Part shown: positions 47,995 through 58,319 of the stretch, in pieces
Layout of the letters: each line of letters begins with the position of its first letter
Position numbering within the stretch: position 1 is the first letter of the stretch
Source: Lepidurus packardi
Taxonomy: Eukaryota > Arthropoda > Branchiopoda > Notostraca > Triopsidae
DNA length: 64,000 nucleotides
Assembly: GCA_023053545.1 (NCBI GenBank)
Contig: JAKZAN010000004.1
Coordinates: forward strand, 2,294,001-2,358,000
Direction: 5' to 3'
Program-made: the position numbers and the translations under genes
The notes under the pieces: model-generated
Seen by the model: only the letters and a program-made list of their open reading frames with translations
What the model was told of the DNA's origin: nothing
Database searches by the model: none

Positions 47995-49381
47995 ATGTCG
48001 GGCAAAGGTTTAGCTGATCCGTTGTCTTTCGCCAAAGATTTTATTGCCGGTGGTGTATCTGCTGCCATTTCCAAGACTGCAGTAGCTCCAATTGAGCGTG
48101 TGAAATTGCTTTTGCAAGTGCAACATGCCTCAAAACAGATTACGGCCGATATGCAGTATAAAGGTAAGTTCAATCGAACACCCCACTAGATCTCCTCGGG
48201 CGGAAGTTGGCTCTGGCTCGGCCGCCATGTTGGTCCCGTGAACGAAACTGGGACCTTTGCCATGAAATTAAATTGGATGCCTCAAACTTCCTGCCCTTTA
48301 GCAGATTTAATTGTTGATATATTAATAAAAAATTTACAGCTAATGCCAACTTAGCTAAGCCTTTTGAAAACTTACAAAATAATCTAAAGTCTTTTACGTA
48401 ATCAATTTTTGCTGTTCAATAATGAATAAACTAACATTTCACTACCTTAATTCAACGTATCAGAATATTACAGATCTAAGTTAATATGTTAATTAAATAG
48501 ACGTATTCAAACCTTGAAAGGTCGTAAAAAAAATCATTTGCAAGGCTTTTTGCTAATTTTCCTAATTTATTCACAGGTATGGTGGACTGCTTCGTTCGCA
48601 TTCCCAAGGAACAAGGCTTCCTCAGCTTCTGGCGCGGAAACTTCGCAAATGTCATCCGTTACTTCCCTACTCAGGCCTTGAATTTCGCCTTTAAGGACAA
48701 GTATAAGCAGATTTTCATGTCCGGTGTGGATAAGAAGACCCAATTCTGGAAGTGGTTTTTGGCTAACCTGGCCTCTGGTGGTGCCGCTGGTGCCACCTCC
48801 CTCTGCTTCGTCTATCCTTTGGACTTTGCCCGTACTCGGTAAAAAAATTGACCCGAACTCTAGAAGGCATATCAAAATTATGCTTCTTTCTCCTTCCCAT
48901 GATTAACAGGTTAGGAGCTGATGTTGGCAAAGGCGCTGAGAGACAGTACACTGGCTTGGGCAACTGCTTAGCCAAGACCTTTAAGTCGGACGGACTTGTG
49001 GGTTTGTACAGAGGTTTCGGAGTCTCTGTGCAAGGTATCATCATTTACCGTGCGGCTTACTTCGGTCTCTACGATACCGCTCGTGGCATGTTGCCTGCCA
49101 AGCAAAACTTCTTCGTCAGCTGGGGTATCGCCCAGTGCGTGACCACCGTTTCTGGTATTGTCTCGTACCCCTTCGACACCGTGCGTCGTCGTATGATGAT
49201 GCAGTCTGGTCGCTCCAAGGCTGATATCATGTACAAGAACACTTTGGACTGCTGGGGCAAGATCTACAAATCCGAGGGTGGCAGCGCCTTCTTCAAGGGA
49301 GCCTTCTCCAACGTCATCCGTGGTACTGGTGGCGCTTTGGTGTTGGTACTCTATGATGAAGTCAAAAACTTGATTTCTTAA
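47995..49381 (+). CDS. SLC25A4: Mitochondrial ADP/ATP carrier
   Basis: Exons 47995-48163, 48577-48838 and 48910-49381 join in phase to 300 residues, the usual length. Three mitochondrial-carrier repeats are visible: [26 protein letters not shown] and [15 protein letters not shown]. The last contains RRRMMM, the signature unique to ADP/ATP carriers. The protein exchanges matrix ATP for cytosolic ADP across the inner membrane. Third codon positions are rich in C/G compared with the neighbours, as expected of a highly expressed gene. The symbol marks the family; the exact paralogue is not decidable. Confidence 0.96.
48199..48232. promoter_or_regulatory. ETS- and YY1-like sites in carrier intron 1
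   Basis: GGGCGGAAGTT (ETS core) and GGCCGCCATGTTGG (YY1 consensus) lie within 20 bp of each other, starting 36 bp after exon 1. Such paired motifs are typical of housekeeping promoters. Binding is inferred only. Confidence 0.35.
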
Positions 49382-50505
49382 ATCATCATAACCATCTGTA
49401 AAGAAACGTCAAACCATCCCAAGAAGGCACGACAAAACACGACGCTCCCTCATCGTCCAAGGCTTAGAGAAACTTTAAATCCAACAAAACAAGAAGCAGA
49501 AAAAAACCACATCCAAAATCGTTGTAAATCCAGCCTCCATTGCGGAATAACTTGGACCCGTGCGCAAAATCAATGCAGACTTTAAAAAGTAGGGGAGTAA
49601 CAGTGCATGTATTAACCAGTTAGAGATGGAGGCATAAAACCAGAATACATAGACATCTAGGTCTAACTTAAAACGCCTTTTTTATTCCAGTTTATTCTTC
49701 GTTAAAATTCACACAATCCTTAAAATTTAACAGCACTATGTAAATCTTTATTTATGGTAACGCAAACAATGAATTGAAGTTGGAACGCAAACTTTAAAAC
49801 ACATCTATATTCTCAGGAAACGATATGTTGGAGAATCGTGTTATTTCTCCTTAATAATTGATTATTAGCAATTATTTGTTACGGATATTTAGTCACAGAT
49901 TTGTTAATATAATTCCAAGTCAGTGGAAACCCTACTGACCTTTCTAGGCTAATGTTTTCTTCATCGGTATTGACAGTTTCAACGCACATTTTATTTAACT
50001 TATTTATTAACAGATTTGTATTTATAATTCCAAACCATAATTGACTTGTTTACGAAGATTTAATTACTATTTCAGATGCATTACCATTCTATAGTTAAGA
50101 GTGTTGACTACTGTTATGATCCTAACTTTTTCGATCTGAAAAATCCGGACAAATCTTGTAATTTCGAGTCAAAGTAACTGGGATCATTTCGGTTTTCTAC
50201 AATGTTTGTAAGTGCTTAATATGCGGAAGCACGGGTCTTCATTGTTAGGCGAGCCACAACTTTTAAGAATACCGAAAACCATGGGAAATGTTCTGTCATG
50301 TGGGACGTGAAATTCCTAGCCAAAACTCCCACTTGGGACTTTGCTGTAGGTTAATTTTAGTTTTCGTGTACGTTCTATGGCGCCAAGTTACACCACGTGA
50401 CTTCGTACGCAAGCGCTGGCTATTTTCGTTCGGTACTCCTTGCCTTAATTCTTGGCAAAAGTTATTCACCAAAGATGTTTAGTGGAGGGCTGGGAGCAGT
50501 CCAAA
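49382..50505. other. 3' flank of carrier and intergenic DNA
   Basis: The 3' UTR of the carrier comes first, then AT-rich sequence with no exon. A short open frame at 50288-50482 precedes the next gene and has no recognisable feature. Confidence 0.6.
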
Positions 50506-51357
50506 ATGAAGTCTTGTGGTACTGAATTGAATTTCGCTGTGCGTACTAATAACCTCAAGCTAGTGGAAGAGTTATTTTCACGCGGCATTGACTTAAACAC
50601 GCCTTATCGTGGAGCCACACCCCTGGGCGTGGCCGTAGCTTGTCAGAACAAGCTATTGGTGCATTTCTTGCTGTCTAGCGGCGCCAATCCGAATTTGCGG
50701 AGTTTGGGGCAGAATGACCGATTGGAACCGCCCCTAGTCACAGCTGTACGTCTTGGGAATGAGAAATTGTTCCAAGTTTTGCTCACATCTAAAGCATTGT
50801 TGAATGTCCTTGACTTCTACGGGCATACAGCCTTATGGATGGCCGTAAAAGAACAGAAACTTCCAATTATGAAGACGTTACTGGAGTTTGGCTCCCAAGT
50901 AGTTTTCGATGTTTGGAGTGAATGTCCGTTATATTTAGCAGTTCGATATTTGCCTCATCGTGGAAGAAAAGCTATAGCGCCTTTCCTAATCGCTGCTGGC
51001 TGTGATCCTAACTTATGTGACGCTAAAGCAAGGAATGCCTTCTATTGGTGCATCCGCCAAGGCGATTGGCAACTGTTTACTCTATTGGCTGAAAGTCGTT
51101 CTATAAATAATGTCACCCAATGGCCTTGGTTGGCGGACGAGAACATCGTGGGAAACCTCTGCAATAATGCAACATTCGATTGTTGGCTGAGAAGCGAGCT
51201 GTTTGACCCACCTCCCTTGAAACGCTTAGCCCGAGGCGCGATTCGACAAAACTGCAGCAGAAATAAGCAATCCTTGTATTTGACTGCGCCTAGTCTACCC
51301 ATACCTCCTTCCCTGTTACGATACTTACTACTCGATATTGATTTGCAGCTGAAATGA
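50506..51357 (+). CDS. Ankyrin repeat and SOCS-box protein (ASB-like)
   Basis: This single-exon gene encodes 283 residues from the ATG at 50506; the open frame extends upstream but without an ATG. At least five ankyrin repeats are visible, such as ELNFAVRTNNLKLVEELFSRG, ATPLGVAVACQNKLLVHFLLSSGANPN, PPLVTAVRLGNEKLFQVLL and GHTALWMAVKEQKLPIMKTLLEFG. The C-terminal 45 residues (PPPLKRLARGAIRQNC...LPIPPSLLRYLLLDI) fit a SOCS box, which recruits Elongin B/C and Cullin 5. The protein is therefore probably a substrate receptor of a ubiquitin ligase. Which ASB it is cannot be said. The lack of introns is unusual here and could mark a retrocopy origin. Confidence 0.85.
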   Translation: MKSCGTELNFAVRTNNLKLVEELFSRGIDLNTPYRGATPLGVAVACQNKLLVHFLLSSGANPNLRSLGQNDRLEPPLVTAVRLGNEKLFQVLLTSKALLNVLDFYGHTALWMAVKEQKLPIMKTLLEFGSQVVFDVWSECPLYLAVRYLPHRGRKAIAPFLIAAGCDPNLCDAKARNAFYWCIRQGDWQLFTLLAESRSINNVTQWPWLADENIVGNLCNNATFDCWLRSELFDPPPLKRLARGAIRQNCSRNKQSLYLTAPSLPIPPSLLRYLLLDIDLQLK

Positions 51358-51521
51358 ATCGCGATTCCTTAATACATTCAGTTATCTCTAACAAATCAAA
51401 TTTCCATAAATTATTATGGTTTGTGTAACCAAAAATGCTTTTCAACGTAGAGCAATGGGGGAGTTTTTTGAATTTTTTTTATTTCATACCCTGCAGGGAT
51501 GTTTGTACAGGATATATAGGC

Positions 51522-52806
51522 TTACACAGACTCCTGGATGGGTGGTTCATAACCTTCCGGTCGTTCAACGGGTGCTCCTGTTCCTTCACCTCCCTCAGCA
51601 ACGGGTGCAGAAGTGGTGGTACCTTTGCCTTCGCCGTGGAGATCCAAGAGTTTACCCAGATCGAATTTGGGCTTCTTGAGAACCTTCACTTTGCGAATGT
51701 ACACGTCGTGGAGGGGGTAAATGCCTTGGCAAGCCTTTTCAATGTCTTTGCTCATCGAATCGGGAATCAGCTTGTTGACAACTTCCTTCAAGTCGACTTG
51801 CGTGACCTCGCGAGTGATGATGTCAACCATCTTGCGACGAATAGCTTTAACCTAAGATAATTAAAACTCAAATTATTTACCGGATTTAAAATTTTATAAA
51901 TAACTAGTTTACATGCCTTTAATCATTTTTGAGAGCTTCAGCTCTCAAGAATGATTTATAGTCAGATACTATCTAGCAGAATACAATATCATTGCTTTTC
52001 AAAGTATTTTAATTTTTGTTATGCATCATAGTTGTAATATAAGTAGAATATTAAGTTGAAGAGGGGGAAACGAACCTGGGCGTGCTGGGCATAGCAAGTC
52101 TTCTTTTGAGAAAACTGCTCTTTTTGGGTGAACCCAATGCAGAAGACTCGGAGAAGGAAACCATCGGTGGTCTTAACATCGACATTAGCTTCAATCAAAG
52201 TCTGCCATTTCTTAACCATGGATCTGAGCTTATCGGTGGTCAAATCCATGCCATGGAAGTTGGTCAAGAGGTTTTTGCCTTGTACATCTTCGGAAATGAG
52301 ACGGAACTTGCGGAAAGAACGTTCGGCATCGTTCTCGTTTTGCAAATCTGCCAAAGAGACCTCAAAAACGCGGCCTTTAAGACCCTCAGAAGCAATACCT
52401 ACCATACAAATTTCAATTAATTGGTTCTAACCTTGATTAACATCGAACTTACGTGTTCCTTGGGTTCTGTTCACCAAAGTTTTGCCGATCTGGCGCACAG
52501 CGAACATGGAAGGTGCTTTAACATCGTACCAGTCCTTACGGGTGAAGGGATCTACACTATTATCAAAGAAAAGTTACAATTTGAGCCCAGAAACATGTCA
52601 GGCGGCTAAACCGTATTGGCATGCGAGCAAAACATGACAGGTTTATCCTCAAATATCTCAAACATCTTCAAATTTAAATCCTCCACGTATAGCTAAAACG
52701 GTGGCCTGATGTATCTAGTTTTTAAATAATATAGGTTTACTTACATCTTCTTCTTCACACCCTTTTTCCCACTTTTCGACAGGCCTTTATTTTTACCCAC
52801 GGCCAT
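51522..52806 (-). CDS. RPS3A: 40S ribosomal protein S3a (eS1)
   Basis: Exons 52745-52806, 52453-52556, 52076-52398 and 51522-51851 join in phase to 272 residues; the human protein has 264. Nearly every segment matches: [103 protein letters not shown] and the end [10 protein letters not shown]. It is a core protein of the small ribosomal subunit, near the mRNA exit. Confidence 0.97.
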
Positions 52807-52816
52807 GGTTGTTCAC

Positions 52817-52840
52817 AAGAAGAGACAGAGACAGAAGCAG
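52817..52840 (-). promoter_or_regulatory. Pyrimidine-rich 5' UTR of RPS3A (TOP-like)
   Basis: CTTCTGTCTCTGTCTCTTCTTG lies just before the ATG on the minus strand. A TOP tract is usual for ribosomal protein mRNAs; the transcription start itself is not visible. The surrounding 338-bp stretch 52807-53144 is the divergent promoter shared with the sphingomyelinase gene. Confidence 0.4.
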
Positions 52841-53144
52841 CGATGCCGGATGGGACTTTAACTTCCACATTGCTTTCCCAAATAGTTTACTCCCAGTTTA
52901 ATCTGCCAATAGATTACAGAATCCAACATTTAAAATGAATTTAATTTATTTAATAATTTTTAGCCGATTTTGAAAATTGCACTGACAATGCAGCAAACAT
53001 TCCAATCCAAACAATAAACAAATCATAAAAAGTTGCAAATTCCTCACGTGAACTAAAGTCTGAACTTTTCATGAGTTCATATAAAAGCAGCCTACACATT
53101 AGTAGAGCCAATTTATTTGCGTCCCAATAAGTGCAGCTGCAACC

Positions 53145-54663
53145 ATGAGGCGAGAACTTAACGTATTCACGCTTAACTGTTGGTAATAAAATAATTCGCC
53201 AAAATAAATACGAAATAAATAAACAGGTTAATAATAATTAATTTCATTATTGGATTCGACTTATGACATTAGGGGTATTGCCCACATTTCGAAAGACAGA
53301 CAGCCTCGTATGGAAGCTATAGCAGATTATTTGTCCAATTCTAATTACGACTTCGTTTTTTTGCAAGAAGTCTGGACGACCTCAGATTACGAATTAATTC
53401 GCGAAAGAACAAAAGACGTGCTTCCTTACTCGCATTATTTCCATAGGTAAATTACTATGATTTCCTGCAATTCTTATTGTCTTTTACAATTATTATTCTA
53501 ATTGTTAGTGGCGTAGTTGGCGGAGGAATTTGCATATTCTCGAAACCGGTAATCGAAGACGTGTTTTTCTATCCTTGGGCCTTAAACGGATATGCTCATA
53601 AAGTAATGCACGCCGATTGGTTCGCCGGTAAAGGTGTAGGGATGTGTTACGTCAGGTTCCTAGATTTGAGGGTTTTACTCACCACAGCTCACGTAAAAAA
53701 AAAATCTCGCGATAAATTGTGTGTTTTAGTATTTCTTCCATTTATTTGCAGCTTCACGCAGAGTATAACCGCGATAATGATGAATACAAAGCTCATCGCT
53801 TGATCCAAGCTCTGGAAATGTCGCAGTTGATTCGTTTTTGTCGCAAACGAGTGGATCTTTGCATCGTTGCGGGGGATTTCAACACCGAACCGATCGATTT
53901 GCCCTACCGAATTCTTCGTCACAACACGGGCCTAAAAGACGCCTTCTTAGAAACAGATCAGGTTTGGAAAACCATTAATTTGAGCACACATTTGAATAAG
54001 AAATCTTTAACCGTTAATTTGCTATGATTTTAGATGGAAACGAATGGTTCTACTTGTTGCACTCCAAGGAATTCTTACACACCTTCTTCTGAGCTGAATG
54101 TAAATTCTGATGGCAAGAGAATCGATTACATTATGTACTCCTGCAGATCGGATTGGAATGTGCAAACTTCCCGATGTGACACACCCCTTCCTTCTCGTGT
54201 TCCTGAGAAAAGTTTTAGTTATTCCGACCACGAAGCTGTTGTTGCTACATTCCTAGTCACAGATGAAGGTACATTTCTTGTTTGTATACCTTAAAATGAG
54301 CTTAAAACATTTATTTGAGCTTTTTGTTAAGGTTTTAAGATAAAAAAGAACTTCGGCGCCAAGACGAAGTGTTTACAAGACGGTTTGGAGCTCTGCGAAG
54401 GAGCTTTACGTGATATTCGGAAAGGAAAACTGTTTTTCCTTTTCATTATGATCATTATGCTTTTACTACTCGTGGTGTTGCCCTCTGGCGTCATCGCTTA
54501 TTGGCTCCACTACCTTATCGTAATCACGCGAGTAGTATTAACGCTAACTGCCGGCTTTTCTGCCTTTATGCTGCTTATCTGGTATCGAATGGAAAAACAC
54601 GCCCTTTTGGCTGGAATTTTAACTATGGAAACTCGACTCAGTGCTTTGCAAGCATTCCAGTAA
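53145..54663 (+). CDS. SMPD2: Neutral sphingomyelinase (SMPD2 type)
   Basis: Six exons (53145-53182, 53273-53446, 53509-53692, 53752-53961, 54034-54268, 54332-54663) join in phase to 390 residues. This is a Mg2+-dependent enzyme of the DNase I-like fold that cleaves sphingomyelin to ceramide and phosphocholine. Seen: TLNCWGI, FLQEVW (metal-binding Glu), VGGGICIFSKP, HADWFAGKGVG, THLHAEYN (the His spans an exon join), VAGDFNTEP, GKRIDYIMY and YSDHEAVV (catalytic Asp-His). Two C-terminal membrane helices (LFFLFIMIIMLLLLVVLP and VVLTLTAGFSAFMLLIW) match vertebrate SMPD2. Confidence 0.94.
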
Positions 54664-54684
54664 GATTTTGAGCCCTCGTCAAAT

Positions 54685-54690
54685 TTTATT
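54685..54690 (-). terminator. Poly(A) signal (AATAAA) of AKAP7-like gene
   Basis: TTTATT on the plus strand is AATAAA on the minus strand, 70 bp past the AKAP7-like stop codon and only 22 bp beyond the convergent SMPD2 stop. Confidence 0.5.
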
Positions 54691-54759
54691 TGTACTTCGT
54701 TTTGATTTGTATACATGTTTATTCGCATTACCCAAAATTTTAGTTTTCGTTTTCTTGGT

Positions 54760-55791
54760 TTAAGTCTCACAATTAAAAATAAACTCTCCTTTACAGCTGT
54801 AATAGCCTGATTTGTCTTTAGGATCAGTCATGGAGAGTAGTTGCAACTTGGTCACTTTCTCGCAGCCGAATTCGAGGTTCAAGTGCTCTTCGTAAAAGTT
54901 CGGGTCGATTTTGCGAATCCCCTTTCGGAAAAGACGAGGATCTCGGGAGAGTTTTAAGAGCGTTAAGTGAGGGTTGAAATCGTCGGTGAATTCAAAGCCA
55001 AAATTTTGGAATTTCGAGCGAAGCTCCTTAACCAGTGCAGCGGTTCGCGTGGGAGAACTCAGCTGTGCGAAAACAACTTTGTTGCTGAAATGCCCCAGTT
55101 TTTGAAAATGCAGGTTTAATGGTTCTAAGGCAACTGAGGGTTGCAGTTCCGTTCCAATTTCGCAGAGTGTTTTGGTGGCTCTGTCGAGACGGAATTTGAT
55201 TTAATAATTATGTTAGTTCATTAGGGAAATACAAATATACTTATCGATTTCTTCTTTATTTGCCAAGTGCATTACACCGAGCGTTACGTGCAGAGTCGTC
55301 AACGGTATCAAAGCTGATTGCAATTTGGGTTGACCTTGAATAATCGTGCTTTGGACAAGAGTAACTTTTTCGAGGATCTAGAAGTTAAACTAATTAGTAA
55401 CATGAAAAAAAAAAGTTGCATCGACCGGGAATCGAACCCGGGCCGCCCGCGTGGCAGGCGAGCATTCTACCACTGAACCATCGATGCTTGTAACTTAAAT
55501 GGACAAACGTACTTGTGGATCGGAGACTTGAATGGCTATAAAATGATTGGGTCTCTTTTTCGCTGTAACTTTGTCAGTTTTCTGGCATTTGGCGTCTGAC
55601 GTTCTCTTTATTCGAAGAGAACTTTCCTTTGCGAGTTCTGAAACCCTTTTGAGTATCATACTTTCTTGTTCTTCTTCTTGAATTTTCTCTTCTTCTACGA
55701 CAATTTGAGGAGAAACTGTTTCTTCTGAATCAGCCTTCATGTTAACGTCCTTCGCTTTTTCTTCCGTAGTATCACTGCTTTTGGCTTCCAT
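54760..55791 (-). CDS. AKAP7: AKAP7-like 2H phosphoesterase-fold protein
   Basis: Exons 55513-55791, 55241-55377 and 54760-55180 join in phase to 278 residues. An acidic/Lys-rich N-terminal region (about 75 residues) precedes KKRPNHFIAIQVSDPQ and the central AKAP18 domain. The two 2H motifs are LHVTLGVMHL and PHLTLLKL, with RKGIRKIDPNFYEEH and GYYSC as in vertebrate AKAP7. The domain binds 5'-AMP-type nucleotides; long AKAP7 forms also anchor protein kinase A, but I see no clear amphipathic PKA-binding helix here, so anchoring is unproven. The ATG at 55791 was chosen because the frame upstream has no earlier ATG. Intron 1 (55378-55512) contains a tRNA gene in the same direction. Confidence 0.88.
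54778..54783 (+). terminator. Poly(A) signal (AATAAA) of SMPD2
   Basis: AATAAA lies 115 bp past the SMPD2 stop. It sits inside the last coding exon of the convergent AKAP7-like gene, so the two transcripts probably overlap at their 3' ends. Confidence 0.45.
55417..55487 (-). tRNA. tRNA-Gly (anticodon GCC)
   Basis: The 71-nt sequence starts GCATCGATGGTTCAGTGG and ends GTTCGATTCCCGGTCGATGCA. The acceptor arms GCATCGA/TCGATGC pair perfectly. The A box (TGGTTCAGTGG) and B box (GGTTCGATTCC) match consensus, and the anticodon loop CTGCCAC gives GCC. No intron and no encoded CCA, as in nuclear eukaryotic genes. It lies within the 135-bp first intron of the AKAP7-like gene, same strand. Confidence 0.97.
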
Positions 55792-55914
55792 AACACGACA
55801 ATGTACACACAGGACGACACAAGAAGCTAAAAAAAAGACGCCTATTCGGAGGAATTTTTCAGTTTTTTCCCAGCATGTGGTGCCCCCTCCTGGCAAAGAA
55901 GCGAATATTTTATT

Positions 55915-56105
55915 ACGCCTTTTCGGAGGAAATCCACAAGCTGTCTGCCTCGGGCATTTAGGTTCTCCTTTTGATGCCTTTTCGGAGTGAGTCTAACCTG
56001 CGTTTCGTGACGCCTTTTCGGAGGAAATCCCCAAGTTGTCTGCTTCGGGCATGTAGGTGCTCCGTTGATGCCTTTTCGGAGTGAGTCTCCAATACTCCCC
56101 CTCCC
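55915..56105. repeat. 95-bp tandem repeat with GCCTTTTCGGAG motif
   Basis: Two adjacent copies start at 55915 and 56010. Each contains ACGCCTTTTCGGAGGAAATCC, then CTCGGGCAT/TTCGGGCAT, then GATGCCTTTTCGGAGTGAGTCT. Related single units occur at 55838 (ACGCCTATTCGGAGGAA) and at 56370-56425 (GCCTTTTAGGAGCATATTTTT twice), so this is a small dispersed family. Confidence 0.8.
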
Positions 56106-56427
56106 TTCCCTTTTTCGCTCAGGATAAAATGCTATACCTAATCGAATCCGGACGTGGAACGTACCCAGGAAAGCTAGGAACGAAATCCTCGTACTGTACA
56201 TAGGGGGTTCCCTTCACTTTCATGTTTTAGTGACAGTGCTATAAGTGAAAGCCATGACAGAACTTGACAAATTTTCATCTATTACTCATTTACTGTAATT
56301 TGTAAAGATTTGTAACTGTTTTTTTTCAAGCAGGTAATCGTATCAAGTTCCAATTTGTTTCCTGGACGCCTTTTAGGAGCATATTTTTTTCTCATATTTT
56401 GTATGCGCCTTTTAGGAGCATATTTTT

Positions 56428-56997
56428 ATGTGTGTGTCTGTGTTTCATTCTCTTACATTTATGTTTTATATATTGCGAGTTGTAGTAGAAGACAATACAG
56501 ACAATGTTTCGTACTTATTCGTTGCCAAATGGAAGTCTACTTTTGCTGCTACACTTTTCTTTTGGTTCTGCGCTTATCTTTTTTCGCCAATTTATTCCGT
56601 TCTGTGGGGCACGTCCCTAGCCCAACAAGAGCGTTTCGTGGGAAGGGGAGCGAAGGCCATACATGGTAGAATACTGTATACTGCCAGACTCACAGCAGAG
56701 GAAAAGAAGGGTGAAATAAATAAAGATGAAAAGAAATGGTGGAGGAGTCGTAGGAAGGGCTTCGAACTCGCTCTCCGTCTTTACATGCTTCGTGTACATC
56801 GTTTCCCTGTTTTAGACAGTGAAGAACCTACCCTGACTTTCCTTACCATTCTTTACTACGTGAACATTTTTAAAGGTATTTTCTCTTCGCATGTGTTGTC
56901 GTCCCTAGTCCGAAATGTATCCTACACCTATGTTTGCCTTAGACGCGAAGCCCCTAATAGGACAACGGACGAGACAACTCGAGATCTTGAAATTTGA
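56428..56997 (+). CDS. Unrecognised open frame with one hydrophobic segment
   Basis: A 189-codon uninterrupted frame starts at ATG 56428. It has a hydrophobic stretch (FAATLFFWFCAYLFSPIYSVLW), a lysine-rich middle (EEKKGEINKDEKKWWRSRRK), and ends at a TGA. No splice structure, domain or homologue was recognised. It lies in transposon-rich DNA beside the GCCTTTTCGGAG repeat family, so it may be a chance frame or a remnant of a mobile element. Confidence 0.3.
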   Translation: MCVSVFHSLTFMFYILRVVVEDNTDNVSYLFVAKWKSTFAATLFFWFCAYLFSPIYSVLWGTSLAQQERFVGRGAKAIHGRILYTARLTAEEKKGEINKDEKKWWRSRRKGFELALRLYMLRVHRFPVLDSEEPTLTFLTILYYVNIFKGIFSSHVLSSLVRNVSYTYVCLRREAPNRTTDETTRDLEI

Positions 56998-57114
56998 CGT
57001 AATTACAAATAACACAAAATGTAAACCTGCCAGCGCCAATACAGATGAAACTAAAATTAGAAAAGTCTGTGCTGGTTAGAAAAAAAGTTGCACAGGTATT
57101 GTGATCGCTGGTTA

Positions 57115-57242
57115 CAGGGGCGGACTGGCTCTACCTCGGGCCATGGCGATTTTCTACCTTCCGGCGCCGCTGAGTACTAAGATGGTATTTGAGCCGGCGC
57201 ATGGGGCACCTGCCCCAATGCCCCATAGGCCGTCCGCCCCTG
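57115..57242. mobile_element. hAT-type MITE (non-autonomous), 128 bp
   Basis: The termini CAGGGGCGGACTGGC and, inverted, GCCGTCCGCCCCTG form terminal inverted repeats. The element is flanked by a perfect 8-bp target-site duplication, GCTGGTTA, at 57107-57114 and 57243-57250. An 8-bp duplication and CAGGGG ends are hallmarks of hAT elements. It has no coding capacity; its ends differ from those of the larger hAT copy at 58320. Confidence 0.93.
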
Positions 57243-57250
57243 GCTGGTTA

Positions 57251-58319
57251 TTAGAATCAGCCTCTTTGTAGAATCAAACAGCAAATACTCGTTTCAGAAT
57301 GGTACAATACTTTACCTTTTTCTTTACTATAATCATATTTTTGGAAATTAGAATCAATTTTGGGTGAGGAAGAGTAAGAAAGCGGGGAAAACTGCTGTCA
57401 GGGGGAAACTTTCTGTTCGTATTGGGGAAAGGGTTTCACTTTTTCCTTGTTCTAAAAGTTGAGAGTCGAGAGGAGGTGCTCATGAGTATAGTGTGGTTGC
57501 AGGTGGTGACAATTCTGTTTGTAGACAATTATATCATGTTGAAAAATCGTTACAAAAACTTTAAAGTCTGAATTCTAGGCAAACTAAAACAAGTGAATAT
57601 TTTAAATAATAAACTGTAATTTTGTTCTTAATACGTTCTGAATTTATATTATTTCTTATGTGGGGATTCGCATCGCAAAACGATTGTTTCGGATTGCGAG
57701 AACGTCTCCGGAACGAATTATGCTCGTCTTAAGAGGTTTCAGTGTACTTACAACTGTATTTCTGGTTGTTGAATGGCCGCTTAATAGATTCAAAATACAC
57801 TGGCCAAATGTGATCAAAATAAGCGACACCTACTGTACTTCAAAACTCAGTTAATCTATAAACCTAAGGACCCGAAGTTTGCTATTATGGACTACGTATA
57901 CGTATTTCCACATTAAGCCCGTATTACGGAGTTAACGACGAAAGACGAAAAGACGAAAGCTTGCCACACTAGGGTGCAAATGGAATGCACGTTCTGCGGT
58001 CTTACATCTTTCCTCTTCGCAATGCGTTAGTTTATTAAAGGCAAAACTTATGAGGATGTAATTTGTACCAAAGTACTTTTCGTGCTAAAGAGATAAATGA
58101 CTTCTTACGGTTTTGCAGTAACCGAACCGTTTGTAAGAGAAACTCGTGTAGCCAAGGAACAAAGCCCATTTTTCCAACGGTCAACTCGTTTCTGTGTTAC
58201 TGATTCTCTACTGGAACGAAGTCGATTGAGGTACTAACCAAAGTTCGAATGTAGCTTTAGTCGGGGGACTGGAGCGGCAACTGCTTCCGAACTTCTGTAT
58301 AACGTACTTCTCATGTAAC
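57251..58319. other. Noncoding DNA between two transposons
   Basis: No gene was seen; only short frames without features. Confidence 0.6.
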
